Assembly: GCA_009684525.1 (NCBI GenBank)
Contig: WKKR01000006.1
Span: 124,001 to 188,000 of the forward strand
Reading direction: 5' to 3'
Length of the DNA: 64,000 nt
From: Geobacter sp.
GTDB lineage: Bacteria; Desulfobacterota; Desulfuromonadia; Geobacterales; DSM-12255
Shown: positions 1-8,326 of the stretch, piece by piece
Layout of the letters: each line of letters begins with the position of its first letter
How positions within the stretch are numbered: position 1 is the stretch's first letter
Translations under genes and position numbers: made by a program
Notes under the pieces: model-generated
Database searches by the model: none
The model's input: only the letters and a program-made list of their open reading frames with translations
What the model was told of the DNA's origin: nothing

Positions 1-781
1 TTTGTCTGCCTTGTATATGGTTTTAACAGAACAAATCATCGTTAACAATTCCCATAGCAAGTTTGGAATGAATAAAATGTGGTTTAGAATTAATTTAGTA
101 TTAATACTGCTAACCGTACTTATAAGGGCATCTTTAGCACTCGATAGGGGTGTATTGATGTATTTTATTATAATAATAACATATTATGTAATTTATTCTA
201 CGGAATCAATATCTAAATCATTTTTTGTTGTAGTAAGGAAGCCTGTAACCTATTTAGCTTTAATTGTAGTTGTATATTCAGTAAATATCATTAGTGGACT
301 GAGGCAGGGTATTGGACTTGTCGATACATTAATAGAATATTGCGCTCTTGGATTAGCTAATTTATCAATACTATTACACTCTGAGTATGATCTTACATAT
401 GGTTTGAACTTGTTAAATGTAATTATGTTTCCGCTGAAGTATTTCGGTTTACTTGATATTGTACCTGAATTTAGGCAAGCTGACTTTGTCTGGAATCCTG
501 CACGTTATTTGACAGCATATGCTTACCAGGATTTTGGAATTATGTTTATATTGTTTTTTATATTTTTCGGTTTTGTTTCGACAGTGATATTTAGAAAGGC
601 ATGGTTCAGTTCCAATCCTTGCTATCTTGTCGTGTTATTTCCAGTTATCGTCGCAATTATAGGTTCTTTTAGTATCCCACCGTTTAGGGGACCAGAGTGG
701 TGGGTGAGCATGTTTATGGCCATAATTGGAATCAGATTGTCATATCGTAAGCAACCTGTTTTCAATATTCACGAGCCGTAG
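1..781 (+). CDS. polytopic membrane protein, 3' part (possibly O-antigen polymerase)
   Basis: The gene is cut by the left edge; about 259 C-terminal residues are visible, ending at the TAG at 779-781. The protein is strongly hydrophobic with roughly seven membrane-spanning stretches and short loops rich in aromatic and charged residues, including a loop with the run PPFRGPEWW near the C-terminus. Its place at the head of a block of glycosyltransferases and methyltransferases fits a Wzy-type O-antigen or capsule repeat polymerase, which have this build and diverge too far for motif recognition. That assignment rests on context and topology only. Base composition is AT-rich like the next five genes. 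A different exporter or a hypothetical membrane protein cannot be excluded. Confidence 0.45.
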   Translation, partial: LSALYMVLTEQIIVNNSHSKFGMNKMWFRINLVLILLTVLIRASLALDRGVLMYFIIIITYYVIYSTESISKSFFVVVRKPVTYLALIVVVYSVNIISGLRQGIGLVDTLIEYCALGLANLSILLHSEYDLTYGLNLLNVIMFPLKYFGLLDIVPEFRQADFVWNPARYLTAYAYQDFGIMFILFFIFFGFVSTVIFRKAWFSSNPCYLVVLFPVIVAIIGSFSIPPFRGPEWWVSMFMAIIGIRLSYRKQPVFNIHEP

Positions 782-801
782 CAATAGTGGAGTAATTTGT
801 T

Positions 802-1416
802 ATGAGGTCAAAAGTAGTAAGAACTTTTTGTGGTAAGCATCTGGACTATGGGAGTAATGATGGGCATGTCACAAAGAGTCTGTTTGGAAATAAAGACATT
901 GATGATTTATATGTTTCGGATATCGAATTCAAAATATCGGAAGCTAATAGGTCTATTGCTAAGAACTTCTTATACATTGATCCTGTTAGTTCGCGTATTG
1001 AAAATGAGGGTTCTTTTTTCGATTCGATAACGTGTATCCATGTTATCGAGCATGTATCAAGCGTGGATTGTTTGATGAGGGAAATGAATAGGCAGTTAAA
1101 AGTTGGCGGGCGGTTATATCTGGAGTCACCAAATTCGAGGTCTCTTTTTGTTCCTTCATTATCTAGTGATAGGACGTGGAACTTTTATGACGATCCGACA
1201 CATTTAAGGCCATATACTACAAACGCTTTAAGAAGCATTTGTTTGTCTCACGGGTTTAGAATTCTGAAGTCAGGAATATATCGAGAGCTTAAATATGCTG
1301 CTATATTTCCAATTGCACCAATCATTAGTTTGATTTTAAGAGATTGGAGGCCTGTCCATTATGCTTCGATTCATCTGATTGGTTGGTCTTCATTTGTATT
1401 GTGCGAAAAGGTTTGA
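802..1416 (+). CDS. class I SAM-dependent methyltransferase
   Basis: The 204-residue protein has the Rossmann-type SAM-binding motif I near the N-terminus (LDYGSNDGHVT, about residues 14-24), a later acidic strand end, and the HVIEHV segment typical of motif II in Methyltransf_11-like enzymes, followed by the RLYLESPNS strand. A GGAG box lies just ahead of the ATG. It sits 20 bases after the membrane-protein gene and overlaps the region leading into the next glycosyltransferase, so it is probably co-transcribed with the glycan cluster and may methylate a sugar or a lipid-linked glycan. The substrate cannot be read from the sequence. Confidence 0.7.
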   Translation: MRSKVVRTFCGKHLDYGSNDGHVTKSLFGNKDIDDLYVSDIEFKISEANRSIAKNFLYIDPVSSRIENEGSFFDSITCIHVIEHVSSVDCLMREMNRQLKVGGRLYLESPNSRSLFVPSLSSDRTWNFYDDPTHLRPYTTNALRSICLSHGFRILKSGIYRELKYAAIFPIAPIISLILRDWRPVHYASIHLIGWSSFVLCEKV

Positions 1417-1417
1417 A

Positions 1418-2542
1418 GTGAAAATATTCAATGATAGCAAAATACATAAGCGAACCATTGCTTGTTTTGAGATATTAATACACATAATTCATGCCATAAT
1501 GTGCTTCTTAAAGCATATTTTTAACGTACGCAGTGAGCCATGTATTGTCCTTGTTGATGGTTTTTTGATTGGCGATGCGGTTTTATTGAGGCCGCTAATC
1601 AAATCATTAATACATAAATATTCTTCTACGCATAAAATCATAGTAATATCAGGTGGCCATTCACGTGAAATATACTCAGATCTTAGCGACAATATACAAT
1701 TAATTGAATACCAATTCCCATGGGCTGTGTATGATTATTCTTTTCAGGGAATAACTAATCTGATTCGTATATGGTGTAGATTATATTTAATGTCTATTGA
1801 TATTGCAATTGAAGCACGTGGTGATGTGAGAAGTATTTCGTGGATGTATTTAACATGCCCTGTTCGACTAGTGGGTTTCGATTTTACAGGTGGGAGGTCC
1901 TTGATATCGGACATCGTTCCCGATGACGGTAAAATAGTTCACTTGTTTGAACATGTACAAAGGATTGGTCGTTTAGTGGGCTGTAGTGTGTCCGATGTTG
2001 ATATCAAGCACGCCCGGAGTAACTCTGAGCACAGAATTGGTAAAAGGATTGGGCTTTCCTTCAGCGGTTCTCAAATCCTTAGAAACCTTCCTGAGGATAT
2101 CGGTTGCTCCATTATAAATACACTTATATCAGATTCTGATTGTGAAATTTGGTATATACAATCGCCTGCAGAAAAAGTATTCACAGATAATTATTTAACT
2201 CAAAAATTCGGAAACCACGTACATGTTTTCACAGGTAATTTCAATGAGTATTTCAATTTTATTAAGTCACTGAGTTTGTATATCGGTATGGATAGTGGTG
2301 GAGGTCATCTTTGTTCATTGTGGGAGGTCCCAGCTGTAATTATATTCGGTACTCAGTTGTCATATTATACAATGCCAGTAGGGAATCCTTCTTTATATTG
2401 CGCTGAATCAGAAACCTGTTTGTCGTGCCGACCTTGTCGAGGTGTTAAGTGTCAAAATGATGTATATCAAAAATGCTTGATTGATATTGATATCACTAAA
2501 ATAATTAAAACTGCGTTAATAACAAATAAATTAACGCAGTAG
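1418..2542 (+). CDS. glycosyltransferase family 9 (heptosyltransferase-like)
   Basis: This 374-residue protein has the GT-B layout of the ADP-heptose:LPS heptosyltransferase family: an N-terminal half with the FLIGDAVLLRPLIKSL segment and a C-terminal half with the conserved YIGMDSGGGHLCSLWEVP region that lines the nucleotide-sugar site. I chose the GTG at 1418 because AAAAGG lies seven bases upstream and the previous stop ends at 1416; a TTG at 1379 in the same frame would overlap the methyltransferase. The C-terminus carries a cysteine cluster (CLSC, CRGVKC and a further Cys) that could bind metal; this is inference. A perfect 11-bp inverted repeat overlaps the stop codon. Confidence 0.7.
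   Translation: MKIFNDSKIHKRTIACFEILIHIIHAIMCFLKHIFNVRSEPCIVLVDGFLIGDAVLLRPLIKSLIHKYSSTHKIIVISGGHSREIYSDLSDNIQLIEYQFPWAVYDYSFQGITNLIRIWCRLYLMSIDIAIEARGDVRSISWMYLTCPVRLVGFDFTGGRSLISDIVPDDGKIVHLFEHVQRIGRLVGCSVSDVDIKHARSNSEHRIGKRIGLSFSGSQILRNLPEDIGCSIINTLISDSDCEIWYIQSPAEKVFTDNYLTQKFGNHVHVFTGNFNEYFNFIKSLSLYIGMDSGGGHLCSLWEVPAVIIFGTQLSYYTMPVGNPSLYCAESETCLSCRPCRGVKCQNDVYQKCLIDIDITKIIKTALITNKLTQ
2510..2540 (+). terminator. perfect 11-bp hairpin overlapping the GT9 stop codon
   Basis: ACTGCGTTAAT at 2510-2520 is exactly complementary to 2530-2540, with a nine-base loop. The right arm ends on the first base of the TAG stop. No T-run follows (the next bases are AGTTATATAG), so it may be a 3'-end stabilising hairpin or an atypical terminator. 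Confidence 0.4.
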
Positions 2543-2638
2543 TTATATAGTGCAATGTCAGTAGTGAATTGTTAAAGGCATGTTACATAAATGCTGTACT
2601 CTGAAATACTGCAAACCAGTGCTAGATGAGGAATTGAT

Positions 2639-3523
2639 ATGTTTTTGAAATTAAAGAAAGTGATAAAGAATAATAATAAATACCTATATGATATTATCAG
2701 GAAATGCTCTATAAATTGTTATGGTCATATCAGGCAATGGAGGCTAGCAAGCTTTAAATCGCCTATTTATTACCCTTTTTCATACAATGGGATATCATTT
2801 CATATTTTGCTTGATCCTGTAAATGGCCTGATTGATCATGAGATTGCTTGGAAAGGAGTTTATGAGGAGGATACGCTTGATTTTTATGTCACGCAATTAA
2901 AAGAAGGTCAGATATATGTTGATATTGGGTCAAATATTGGACAACATGCTTTATTTGCCTCGCGCTTGGTGGGCGACTCTGGGCATGTAATTTCATTTGA
3001 GCCAATTAGGCGTCTGTATGCGCAACAGACTAAAAGTATAATAAAAAATTCCATCAAGAATATAACTACTATGAATGTTGCTTGCGGGAATTTTACTGGA
3101 GAAGCCATAATTTATTTGAGGGATTCTAATGCGGGTGGGTCTTCCTTGGTACCATTTATAGAAGAAGGTGGTGTGACTGAATCTGTCAAGGTTGTTGTTG
3201 CAGATAGTGTGCTTAATGATTTTCAACGTATAGATTTTATCAAAATTGATGCTGAAGGATTTGAATATGAGGTGTTGCAGGGATTAGGTGATACTTTAAA
3301 AAGGCACATGCCAAGGCTTTTTATCGAATATTCTCCCGAATTTTATGTGAATACGAAATCTGGTCCAGATCATAATGGAGTCAAGCTGTTACGCTTTTTA
3401 GTAAGTTATGGTTATACATTCATTAACTTCAATGATAATTGTTCTACTATCGCTGATCCAGTTCTTTGGGGAGTGAAGTGTTGCAAAGAGCAATGTAATT
3501 TATTATGTATACCACAAAATTAA
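2639..3523 (+). CDS. FkbM-family methyltransferase
   Basis: The 294-residue protein shows the FkbM-type SAM fold: the glycine motif YVDIGSNIGQHALFAS at about residues 97-112, the acidic strand end SFEPIRRLY, and the family signature FIKIDAEGFEYEVLQG at about residues 199-214. FkbM enzymes O-methylate sugars and polyketides and are common in capsule and O-antigen loci. The start has a GAGGAAT box eight bases upstream. A 96-base gap separates it from the GT9 gene, with no clear promoter. AT-rich composition matches the island. The exact acceptor sugar is unknown. Confidence 0.75.
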   Translation: MFLKLKKVIKNNNKYLYDIIRKCSINCYGHIRQWRLASFKSPIYYPFSYNGISFHILLDPVNGLIDHEIAWKGVYEEDTLDFYVTQLKEGQIYVDIGSNIGQHALFASRLVGDSGHVISFEPIRRLYAQQTKSIIKNSIKNITTMNVACGNFTGEAIIYLRDSNAGGSSLVPFIEEGGVTESVKVVVADSVLNDFQRIDFIKIDAEGFEYEVLQGLGDTLKRHMPRLFIEYSPEFYVNTKSGPDHNGVKLLRFLVSYGYTFINFNDNCSTIADPVLWGVKCCKEQCNLLCIPQN

Positions 3524-3602
3524 TGAAAGGTAGTGTTGGCACGTTTGGTATGTAAGTATATTCTACCACAAATATCTCACATGAATCAGATATCTTTGAA
3601 GC

Positions 3603-4406
3603 ATGATATCGGTAATACAAATAATGACTGATAACTTAAAAGTAACAATCATTACTGTATGCTTTAATAGTGAAGAAACTATTGCTGACACAATTAAATC
3701 AGTAATATCTCAGAATTATTCTAATATTGAGCATATTGTTGTTGACGGTGCATCTAATGACAAAACACTGGAAATTGTTAGAATGTTTCCTGATAATGAG
3801 GTGTTAATAGTTTCAGAGCCGGACCGGGGAATTTATGATGCTATGAACAAGGGGATTTCATTGGCAACAGGGGATATTGTCGGTTTTTTAAATGCCGATG
3901 ACTTCTATGCTGATGACAATGTCATTCAAGAGATCGTAAATGTATTTTCTGATTCGACTATAGAAGCATGTTATTCCGATTTGGTATATGTTGATAAAGA
4001 CAACATTAATACTGTTGTTAGATATTGGAAATCTCGACATTATCGCGATGGGCTGTTCAGCAAGGGATGGGTGCCGCCGCATCCTACATTTTTTACGCGT
4101 CGAGAGTTATATGATCGTTTAGGGGATTTCGATTTAACATTTCCAATTGCAGCGGATTTTGAGCTGATGCTGCGATTTATTGCCTGCAATAAAGTAAAAA
4201 CACATTACATACCTCATGTTACGGTTCATATGCGGTTGGGTGGAACATCCAACAAGAGTATAAAAAATATCATTAGGCAAAATATCGAAATACGAAAAGC
4301 AATCATGAAGAATGGTATTAAGACATCTGTTGGATTTTATAGTTGTAGAGTTGTAGATAAATTAACACAATACGTCAAAAAACCGAAATACGATCGTGAA
4401 TACTAA
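3603..4406 (+). CDS. glycosyltransferase family 2
   Basis: GT-A type family 2 enzyme of about 267 residues. Visible landmarks are the N-terminal strand VTIITVCFNSEE, the nucleotide-contacting VDGASNDKT segment, the SEPDRGIYDAMNKG helix, and the metal-binding NADD (DXD-equivalent) near residue 100. It would transfer an activated sugar to a lipid-linked glycan at the inner face of the cytoplasmic membrane. Two ATGs are possible, 3603 and 3627; neither has a strong ribosome-binding site, and the second gives the more typical N-terminus (MTDNLKVTII). It belongs to the AT-rich island. Confidence 0.75.
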   Translation: MISVIQIMTDNLKVTIITVCFNSEETIADTIKSVISQNYSNIEHIVVDGASNDKTLEIVRMFPDNEVLIVSEPDRGIYDAMNKGISLATGDIVGFLNADDFYADDNVIQEIVNVFSDSTIEACYSDLVYVDKDNINTVVRYWKSRHYRDGLFSKGWVPPHPTFFTRRELYDRLGDFDLTFPIAADFELMLRFIACNKVKTHYIPHVTVHMRLGGTSNKSIKNIIRQNIEIRKAIMKNGIKTSVGFYSCRVVDKLTQYVKKPKYDREY

Positions 4407-4450
4407 ACTGTGTGCTAAATATAGTATATATTTAACTATGTGGCATCATT

Positions 4451-5032
4451 ATGAAATTATATAAGAATAAACTTAAGCGTTTTTACGATATATGTTTTTC
4501 TGGGTTATTGTTACTGTTGTTACTGCCTTTATTGCTGTTAATTGCAATGATCGTCAGGTTAACGTCCCCCGGTCCAGCTTTTTATTGGTCTGAGCGAGTT
4601 GGAGCAAATAATCAGATTTTTAACATGCCGAAATTTAGAACAATGCAGATAAATACTCCTACTGTTGCAACTCATCTGCTTGGAGATCCAACACATTATG
4701 TCACATCTATCGGCCATTTTCTGCGTAGAACAAGTTTGGATGAGTTGCCGCAGTTGTATAGCATCTTGTGCGGTGATATGAGTTTTGTTGGGCCTCGACC
4801 CGCATTATATAATCAAGACGATTTGATCAAACTGCGAGTGGAAAGAGGCGTTCATCGGCTAATACCTGGGCTTACAGGGTGGGCTCAGATTAATGGTCGT
4901 GATGAGTTGCCAATTCCTATAAAAGTTGATTTGGATGAATATTATCTCCAAAATCAATCACTGTGTTTTGATTTAAGGATAATCGTGATTACTTTATTCA
5001 AAGTTTTACGTCGCGATGGAGTTGCCCATTGA
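4451..5032 (+). CDS. monotopic phosphoglycosyl transferase (initiating sugar transferase)
   Basis: The 193-residue protein matches the small monotopic phosphoglycosyl transferases (PglC/WcaJ catalytic domain). It has one N-terminal hydrophobic re-entrant segment (about residues 14-37), then a basic stretch, the FRTM motif, the catalytic Asp-Glu dyad in TSLDELPQ, and the conserved FVGPRPAL and [13 protein letters not shown] segments. These enzymes move a sugar-1-phosphate from a UDP-sugar onto undecaprenyl phosphate, the first step of O-antigen or capsule repeat synthesis. The length equals the bare catalytic domain, without the extra membrane domain of WbaP. Its stop overlaps the TTG start of the next gene in a TTGA junction. 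Confidence 0.85.
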   Translation: MKLYKNKLKRFYDICFSGLLLLLLLPLLLLIAMIVRLTSPGPAFYWSERVGANNQIFNMPKFRTMQINTPTVATHLLGDPTHYVTSIGHFLRRTSLDELPQLYSILCGDMSFVGPRPALYNQDDLIKLRVERGVHRLIPGLTGWAQINGRDELPIPIKVDLDEYYLQNQSLCFDLRIIVITLFKVLRRDGVAH

Positions 5033-6189
5033 CAGATTCGACGCACATTCCATTGGTTACCATAGTAACACCATCTTATAATCAGGGTCGATTTATTGAA
5101 GCAACTATCTTGAGTGTGTTAAATCAGGACTACCCCAATATTGAATATTTTGTTATTGATGGCGGTTCATCAGATAACACTATTGATATTCTTCAAAAAT
5201 ATGAAAATCGTCTTACGTGGATTTCTGAGCCTGATATCGGGCAATCTCAAGCGATTAACAAAGGATTCCAGCTGGGTAGGGGAGAAATCCTTGGTTGGCT
5301 TAATTCTGATGATACCTACGAGCCCGGTGCAATTCGCACTGTTGTGGAATATCTTGGAAAGCATGCTGACATCATGATGGTATATGGTGAAGGCAATCTC
5401 ATGGATATAGATGGAAATTTTATAAAACGTTTTCCTACAATGCAAACCTTCGATTTGTGGGCATTTATTTTTCAGTTGTCCAATTTTATGCAGCCATCAA
5501 CTTTTTTCCGCAAAAATGCAATCAGCACGCTTGGATTATTAGACACAAGCATGCACTGGTATATGGATTTTGAATATTGGTTGCGTATTGGGTCTCGGTT
5601 TAATGTCGGCCATTCTAATCACGTATTATCTAACACCAGAATCTACCCTGCGACAAAGACTGCTCGTGGCGGTATAATAAGATTATATGAATTATTTTCT
5701 GTTATAAATAAATACAGCAGTAATACATTTATAGCTTCTTCATGTATGTTTATAGGTGGATTATTCGCGTCACATCTCAAGTATAAGCACACGAAGATAT
5801 ATAATTGTTTTCAAAGTCATATTTTATTGTGCAAATCTTTTCTCAAAAAAAAAATATCAAACCATCACGGTGTTTATGCTGACGATTGGCTAGGGAAGAA
5901 AGCTCGTTTTATGCTTCCTGTACTGAATGCAGCGAGTCATATCCGAATTGGAATTGAATTCCCTGAAGACACTCGACTTATACCGAATCAGATTTGTGCC
6001 GAATTAAATGGTAAAGCAGTAAGTGTTCTCTCTTGTGCTACCCCTGGCAGTTATCAGTTGAAAATCCCCTGTAACTCCATAGCTACCGCTCCGATTGAAA
6101 TTGTTTTGATCTTCTCCCGCGCCCTTCCTCCGGACAGCCAGCGCCGGCGGCTTGCCTGCAAGCTTGTCAGTGTGGATTTCATTGCTTGA
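5029..6189 (+). CDS. glycosyltransferase family 2 with C-terminal beta-domain
   Basis: This 386-residue protein begins with a canonical GT2 domain: VTIVTPSYNQGRF, the IDGGSSDNT segment and the NSDD metal motif, ending near residue 230. A linker of about 50 residues is followed by a C-terminal domain (about residues 280-386, starting at DDWLGKKARF) that looks like an accessory beta-rich module found behind other surface-glycan transferases. The TTG start overlaps the stop of the phosphoglycosyl transferase gene, implying translational coupling. The last 150-200 bases switch from AT-rich to GC-rich codons, so the island boundary falls inside this reading frame. Confidence 0.75.
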   Translation: MTDSTHIPLVTIVTPSYNQGRFIEATILSVLNQDYPNIEYFVIDGGSSDNTIDILQKYENRLTWISEPDIGQSQAINKGFQLGRGEILGWLNSDDTYEPGAIRTVVEYLGKHADIMMVYGEGNLMDIDGNFIKRFPTMQTFDLWAFIFQLSNFMQPSTFFRKNAISTLGLLDTSMHWYMDFEYWLRIGSRFNVGHSNHVLSNTRIYPATKTARGGIIRLYELFSVINKYSSNTFIASSCMFIGGLFASHLKYKHTKIYNCFQSHILLCKSFLKKKISNHHGVYADDWLGKKARFMLPVLNAASHIRIGIEFPEDTRLIPNQICAELNGKAVSVLSCATPGSYQLKIPCNSIATAPIEIVLIFSRALPPDSQRRRLACKLVSVDFIA

Positions 6190-6227
6190 TTTATAAGAAC
6201 TTTCCCACCAGTATCTCGTGCCGGCAA

Positions 6228-6250
6228 TGACATGCCACGTTGACATGCCA
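6228..6250 (+). repeat. tandem 10-bp direct repeat upstream of the dehydratase gene
   Basis: TGACATGCCA occurs at 6228-6237 and again at 6241-6250, one and a quarter helical turns apart. The second copy overlaps the -35 box of the proposed promoter, a layout that would suit a regulator or could be accidental. Confidence 0.4.
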
Positions 6251-6267
6251 TAAGTTTTTGCTAGATT
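6240..6267 (+). promoter_or_regulatory. possible sigma-70 promoter for the CapD-like gene
   Basis: TTGACA at 6240-6245, a 16-base spacer and TAGATT at 6262-6267. The -35 is perfect and the -10 matches four of six positions. It lies in the non-coding gap between the AT-rich island and the next gene. Confidence 0.4.
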
Positions 6268-6313
6268 TGGAGGGTGTTCTTGTTCTGACATTGACGCTAT
6301 CCCGGAGAGTCGT

Positions 6314-8257
6314 ATGTTTTCAGGCCGCAGAATCTTGGTCTTCCTTCTTGATACATGCCTCATTGCCTGTGCTTACGTTCTTTCGTTTGTTTTTCGTTTC
6401 GATTTTTACCTTTCTTCTGAGATCTTCGAGGTCGTCTTACAGTCATTGGCAATCGTACTTGCCGTAAAGGTAACGATTTTTCTTGCCTCTGGTCTGTACC
6501 GTAATATCTGGCGTTATGCTTCACTACAGGATGCCGTCGAGATCTTCAAGGTCGTTACGCTATCTACCATCCTTTCGGCATTTGCCCTGCTGCTGTTCCA
6601 CCAGACCCCCCACATCCCTCGTTCCATTTACCTCCTGGACTGGTTTCTCCTCTTTTTCATGATGTCGAGCAGCCGCCTGGTATGGCGCATGTACCGGGAG
6701 CGGTGTCTGCTCCCCAAACTGCACAGCGGGCGGCGTACTCTCATCGTCGGAGCCGGGGAAGCGGGTAACCTTCTGCTAAAGGAGATACGGAAACAGGCGG
6801 ACTCTCCCTACAACGTGATCGGTTTCGTGGACGATGACTTGGACAAGCAGAAGATGCGCCTGGCCGGGGTGCCGGTGCTGGGAACTGTCGCTCACCTGCA
6901 TGGCGTTATCCGCAAGTATGCCGTTGAAGATGTGATCATCGCCATTCCTTCGGCCAGTGGCACCGTCATCCGAAACCTGGTGGACTGCTGCAAGAAGACC
7001 AAGGTCCGCTTCAAGACATTGCCGAGCATCACCGCAATCATTGATGGCAAAATATCCGTCTCACACATCAAGGATGTGGAGATTGAGGACCTGCTCGGGA
7101 GGGAAACGGTTACCCTGGATGAAGGAAGGATCTGCGACTACCTCACCGGCAAGCGCGTTCTGGTAACCGGAGCCGCCGGGAGTATCGGCAGCGAGATCTG
7201 CCGGCAGGTGGCTGCATTTGGCCCGGCGAAGCTGATTCTCTTCGACAATGCCGAGACGCCGCTCTATCATATCGAGAAGGAATTGACTGAAAAATATATG
7301 GAATTTCCCCTCATTCCGGTGCTTGGCGACATCCGGCACCGCGACCGCGTCGAAGAGGTGATGGGAGAATTTTTACCCGATGTGGTCTTCCACGCCGCAG
7401 CCTACAAGCATGTGCCGATGATGGAGTACAATCCGGCTGAGGCAGTTACCAACAACATCCAGGGCACGAAGATCCTGGCTGATGCGGCGCATCGCGTCGG
7501 TGTGAGAAATTTCGTGATGATCTCCACTGACAAGGCGGTGAATCCCACCAATGTCATGGGGGCGAGCAAACGGACTGCCGAGATTTACGTCCAGGCGCTG
7601 GCGAGAAAGAGCGGGACGAACTTCACCACGGTCCGGTTCGGGAATGTCCTTGGCAGCAACGGCAGCGTCATCCCGCTGTTCAAGGAGCAGATCAGGAACG
7701 GTGGCCCGGTTACGGTTACCGACTCCCGGGTCATCCGCTATTTCATGACCATCCCCGAGGCTTGCCAACTGGTGCTGCAGGCCGGGTGTATCGGAAATGG
7801 CGGGGAGATTTTCGTGCTCGATATGGGTGAGCCGGTCCGCATCCTGGATCTTGCCGAAGAGCTGATCCGCCTTTCCGGATTTACTCCGAACCAGGACATC
7901 GATATCGTTTTTACCGGTCTGCGTCCTGGAGAGAAGCTGTTCGAGGAGCTTCTGATAGAGGGGGAAGGGATAAAGCCAACAGCTCATGAAAAGATTCGCG
8001 TGCTCGAGTCGGTTGCAATCGACCTGAATGACATAAACAGTGAACTGGCCGTACTGTTCCAGCTTGCCCATCAGAGCGACATCCCCGGCTTGCTGGCAAC
8101 CCTTCGCGACCTGGTCCCGGAATTCACCCCTCGCTATTCCTTTGACGGCCAGGCGCCACCTGCCTTTCAGCGCGTTCGGCCGGATCTCTTTCCCCTCGCC
8201 CGCAAGGGCGTCCATAAAGTCCTGTCACTCAAGAAACTGCACCAGCAGACAGTCTGA
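6314..8257 (+). CDS. membrane nucleotide-sugar 4,6-dehydratase (CapD/FlaA1/PglF-like)
   Basis: At 647 residues this has the full-length polysaccharide biosynthesis architecture. About four N-terminal transmembrane helices (residues 8-115) come first, then a Rossmann-like domain with IVGAGEAGNLLLKEI near residue 145. The extended SDR domain follows, with the NAD motif TGAAGSIGSEICRQ at about 285 and the STDKAV..NVMGASKR active-site region. The usual YxxxK tyrosine is replaced by Met, as is normal in this family. Such enzymes convert a UDP-HexNAc to its 4-keto-6-deoxy form, often feeding the kind of phosphoglycosyl transferase encoded at 4451. The ATG at 6314 starts a protein with the expected membrane domain. 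Confidence 0.85.
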   Translation: MFSGRRILVFLLDTCLIACAYVLSFVFRFDFYLSSEIFEVVLQSLAIVLAVKVTIFLASGLYRNIWRYASLQDAVEIFKVVTLSTILSAFALLLFHQTPHIPRSIYLLDWFLLFFMMSSSRLVWRMYRERCLLPKLHSGRRTLIVGAGEAGNLLLKEIRKQADSPYNVIGFVDDDLDKQKMRLAGVPVLGTVAHLHGVIRKYAVEDVIIAIPSASGTVIRNLVDCCKKTKVRFKTLPSITAIIDGKISVSHIKDVEIEDLLGRETVTLDEGRICDYLTGKRVLVTGAAGSIGSEICRQVAAFGPAKLILFDNAETPLYHIEKELTEKYMEFPLIPVLGDIRHRDRVEEVMGEFLPDVVFHAAAYKHVPMMEYNPAEAVTNNIQGTKILADAAHRVGVRNFVMISTDKAVNPTNVMGASKRTAEIYVQALARKSGTNFTTVRFGNVLGSNGSVIPLFKEQIRNGGPVTVTDSRVIRYFMTIPEACQLVLQAGCIGNGGEIFVLDMGEPVRILDLAEELIRLSGFTPNQDIDIVFTGLRPGEKLFEELLIEGEGIKPTAHEKIRVLESVAIDLNDINSELAVLFQLAHQSDIPGLLATLRDLVPEFTPRYSFDGQAPPAFQRVRPDLFPLARKGVHKVLSLKKLHQQTV

Positions 8258-8326
8258 TTTTTCTTGACAAACAGGCATCCGTATGGGACCTGAAGAAGGG
8301 TTTACTTCCTGATGTAGTGGGGTTTC

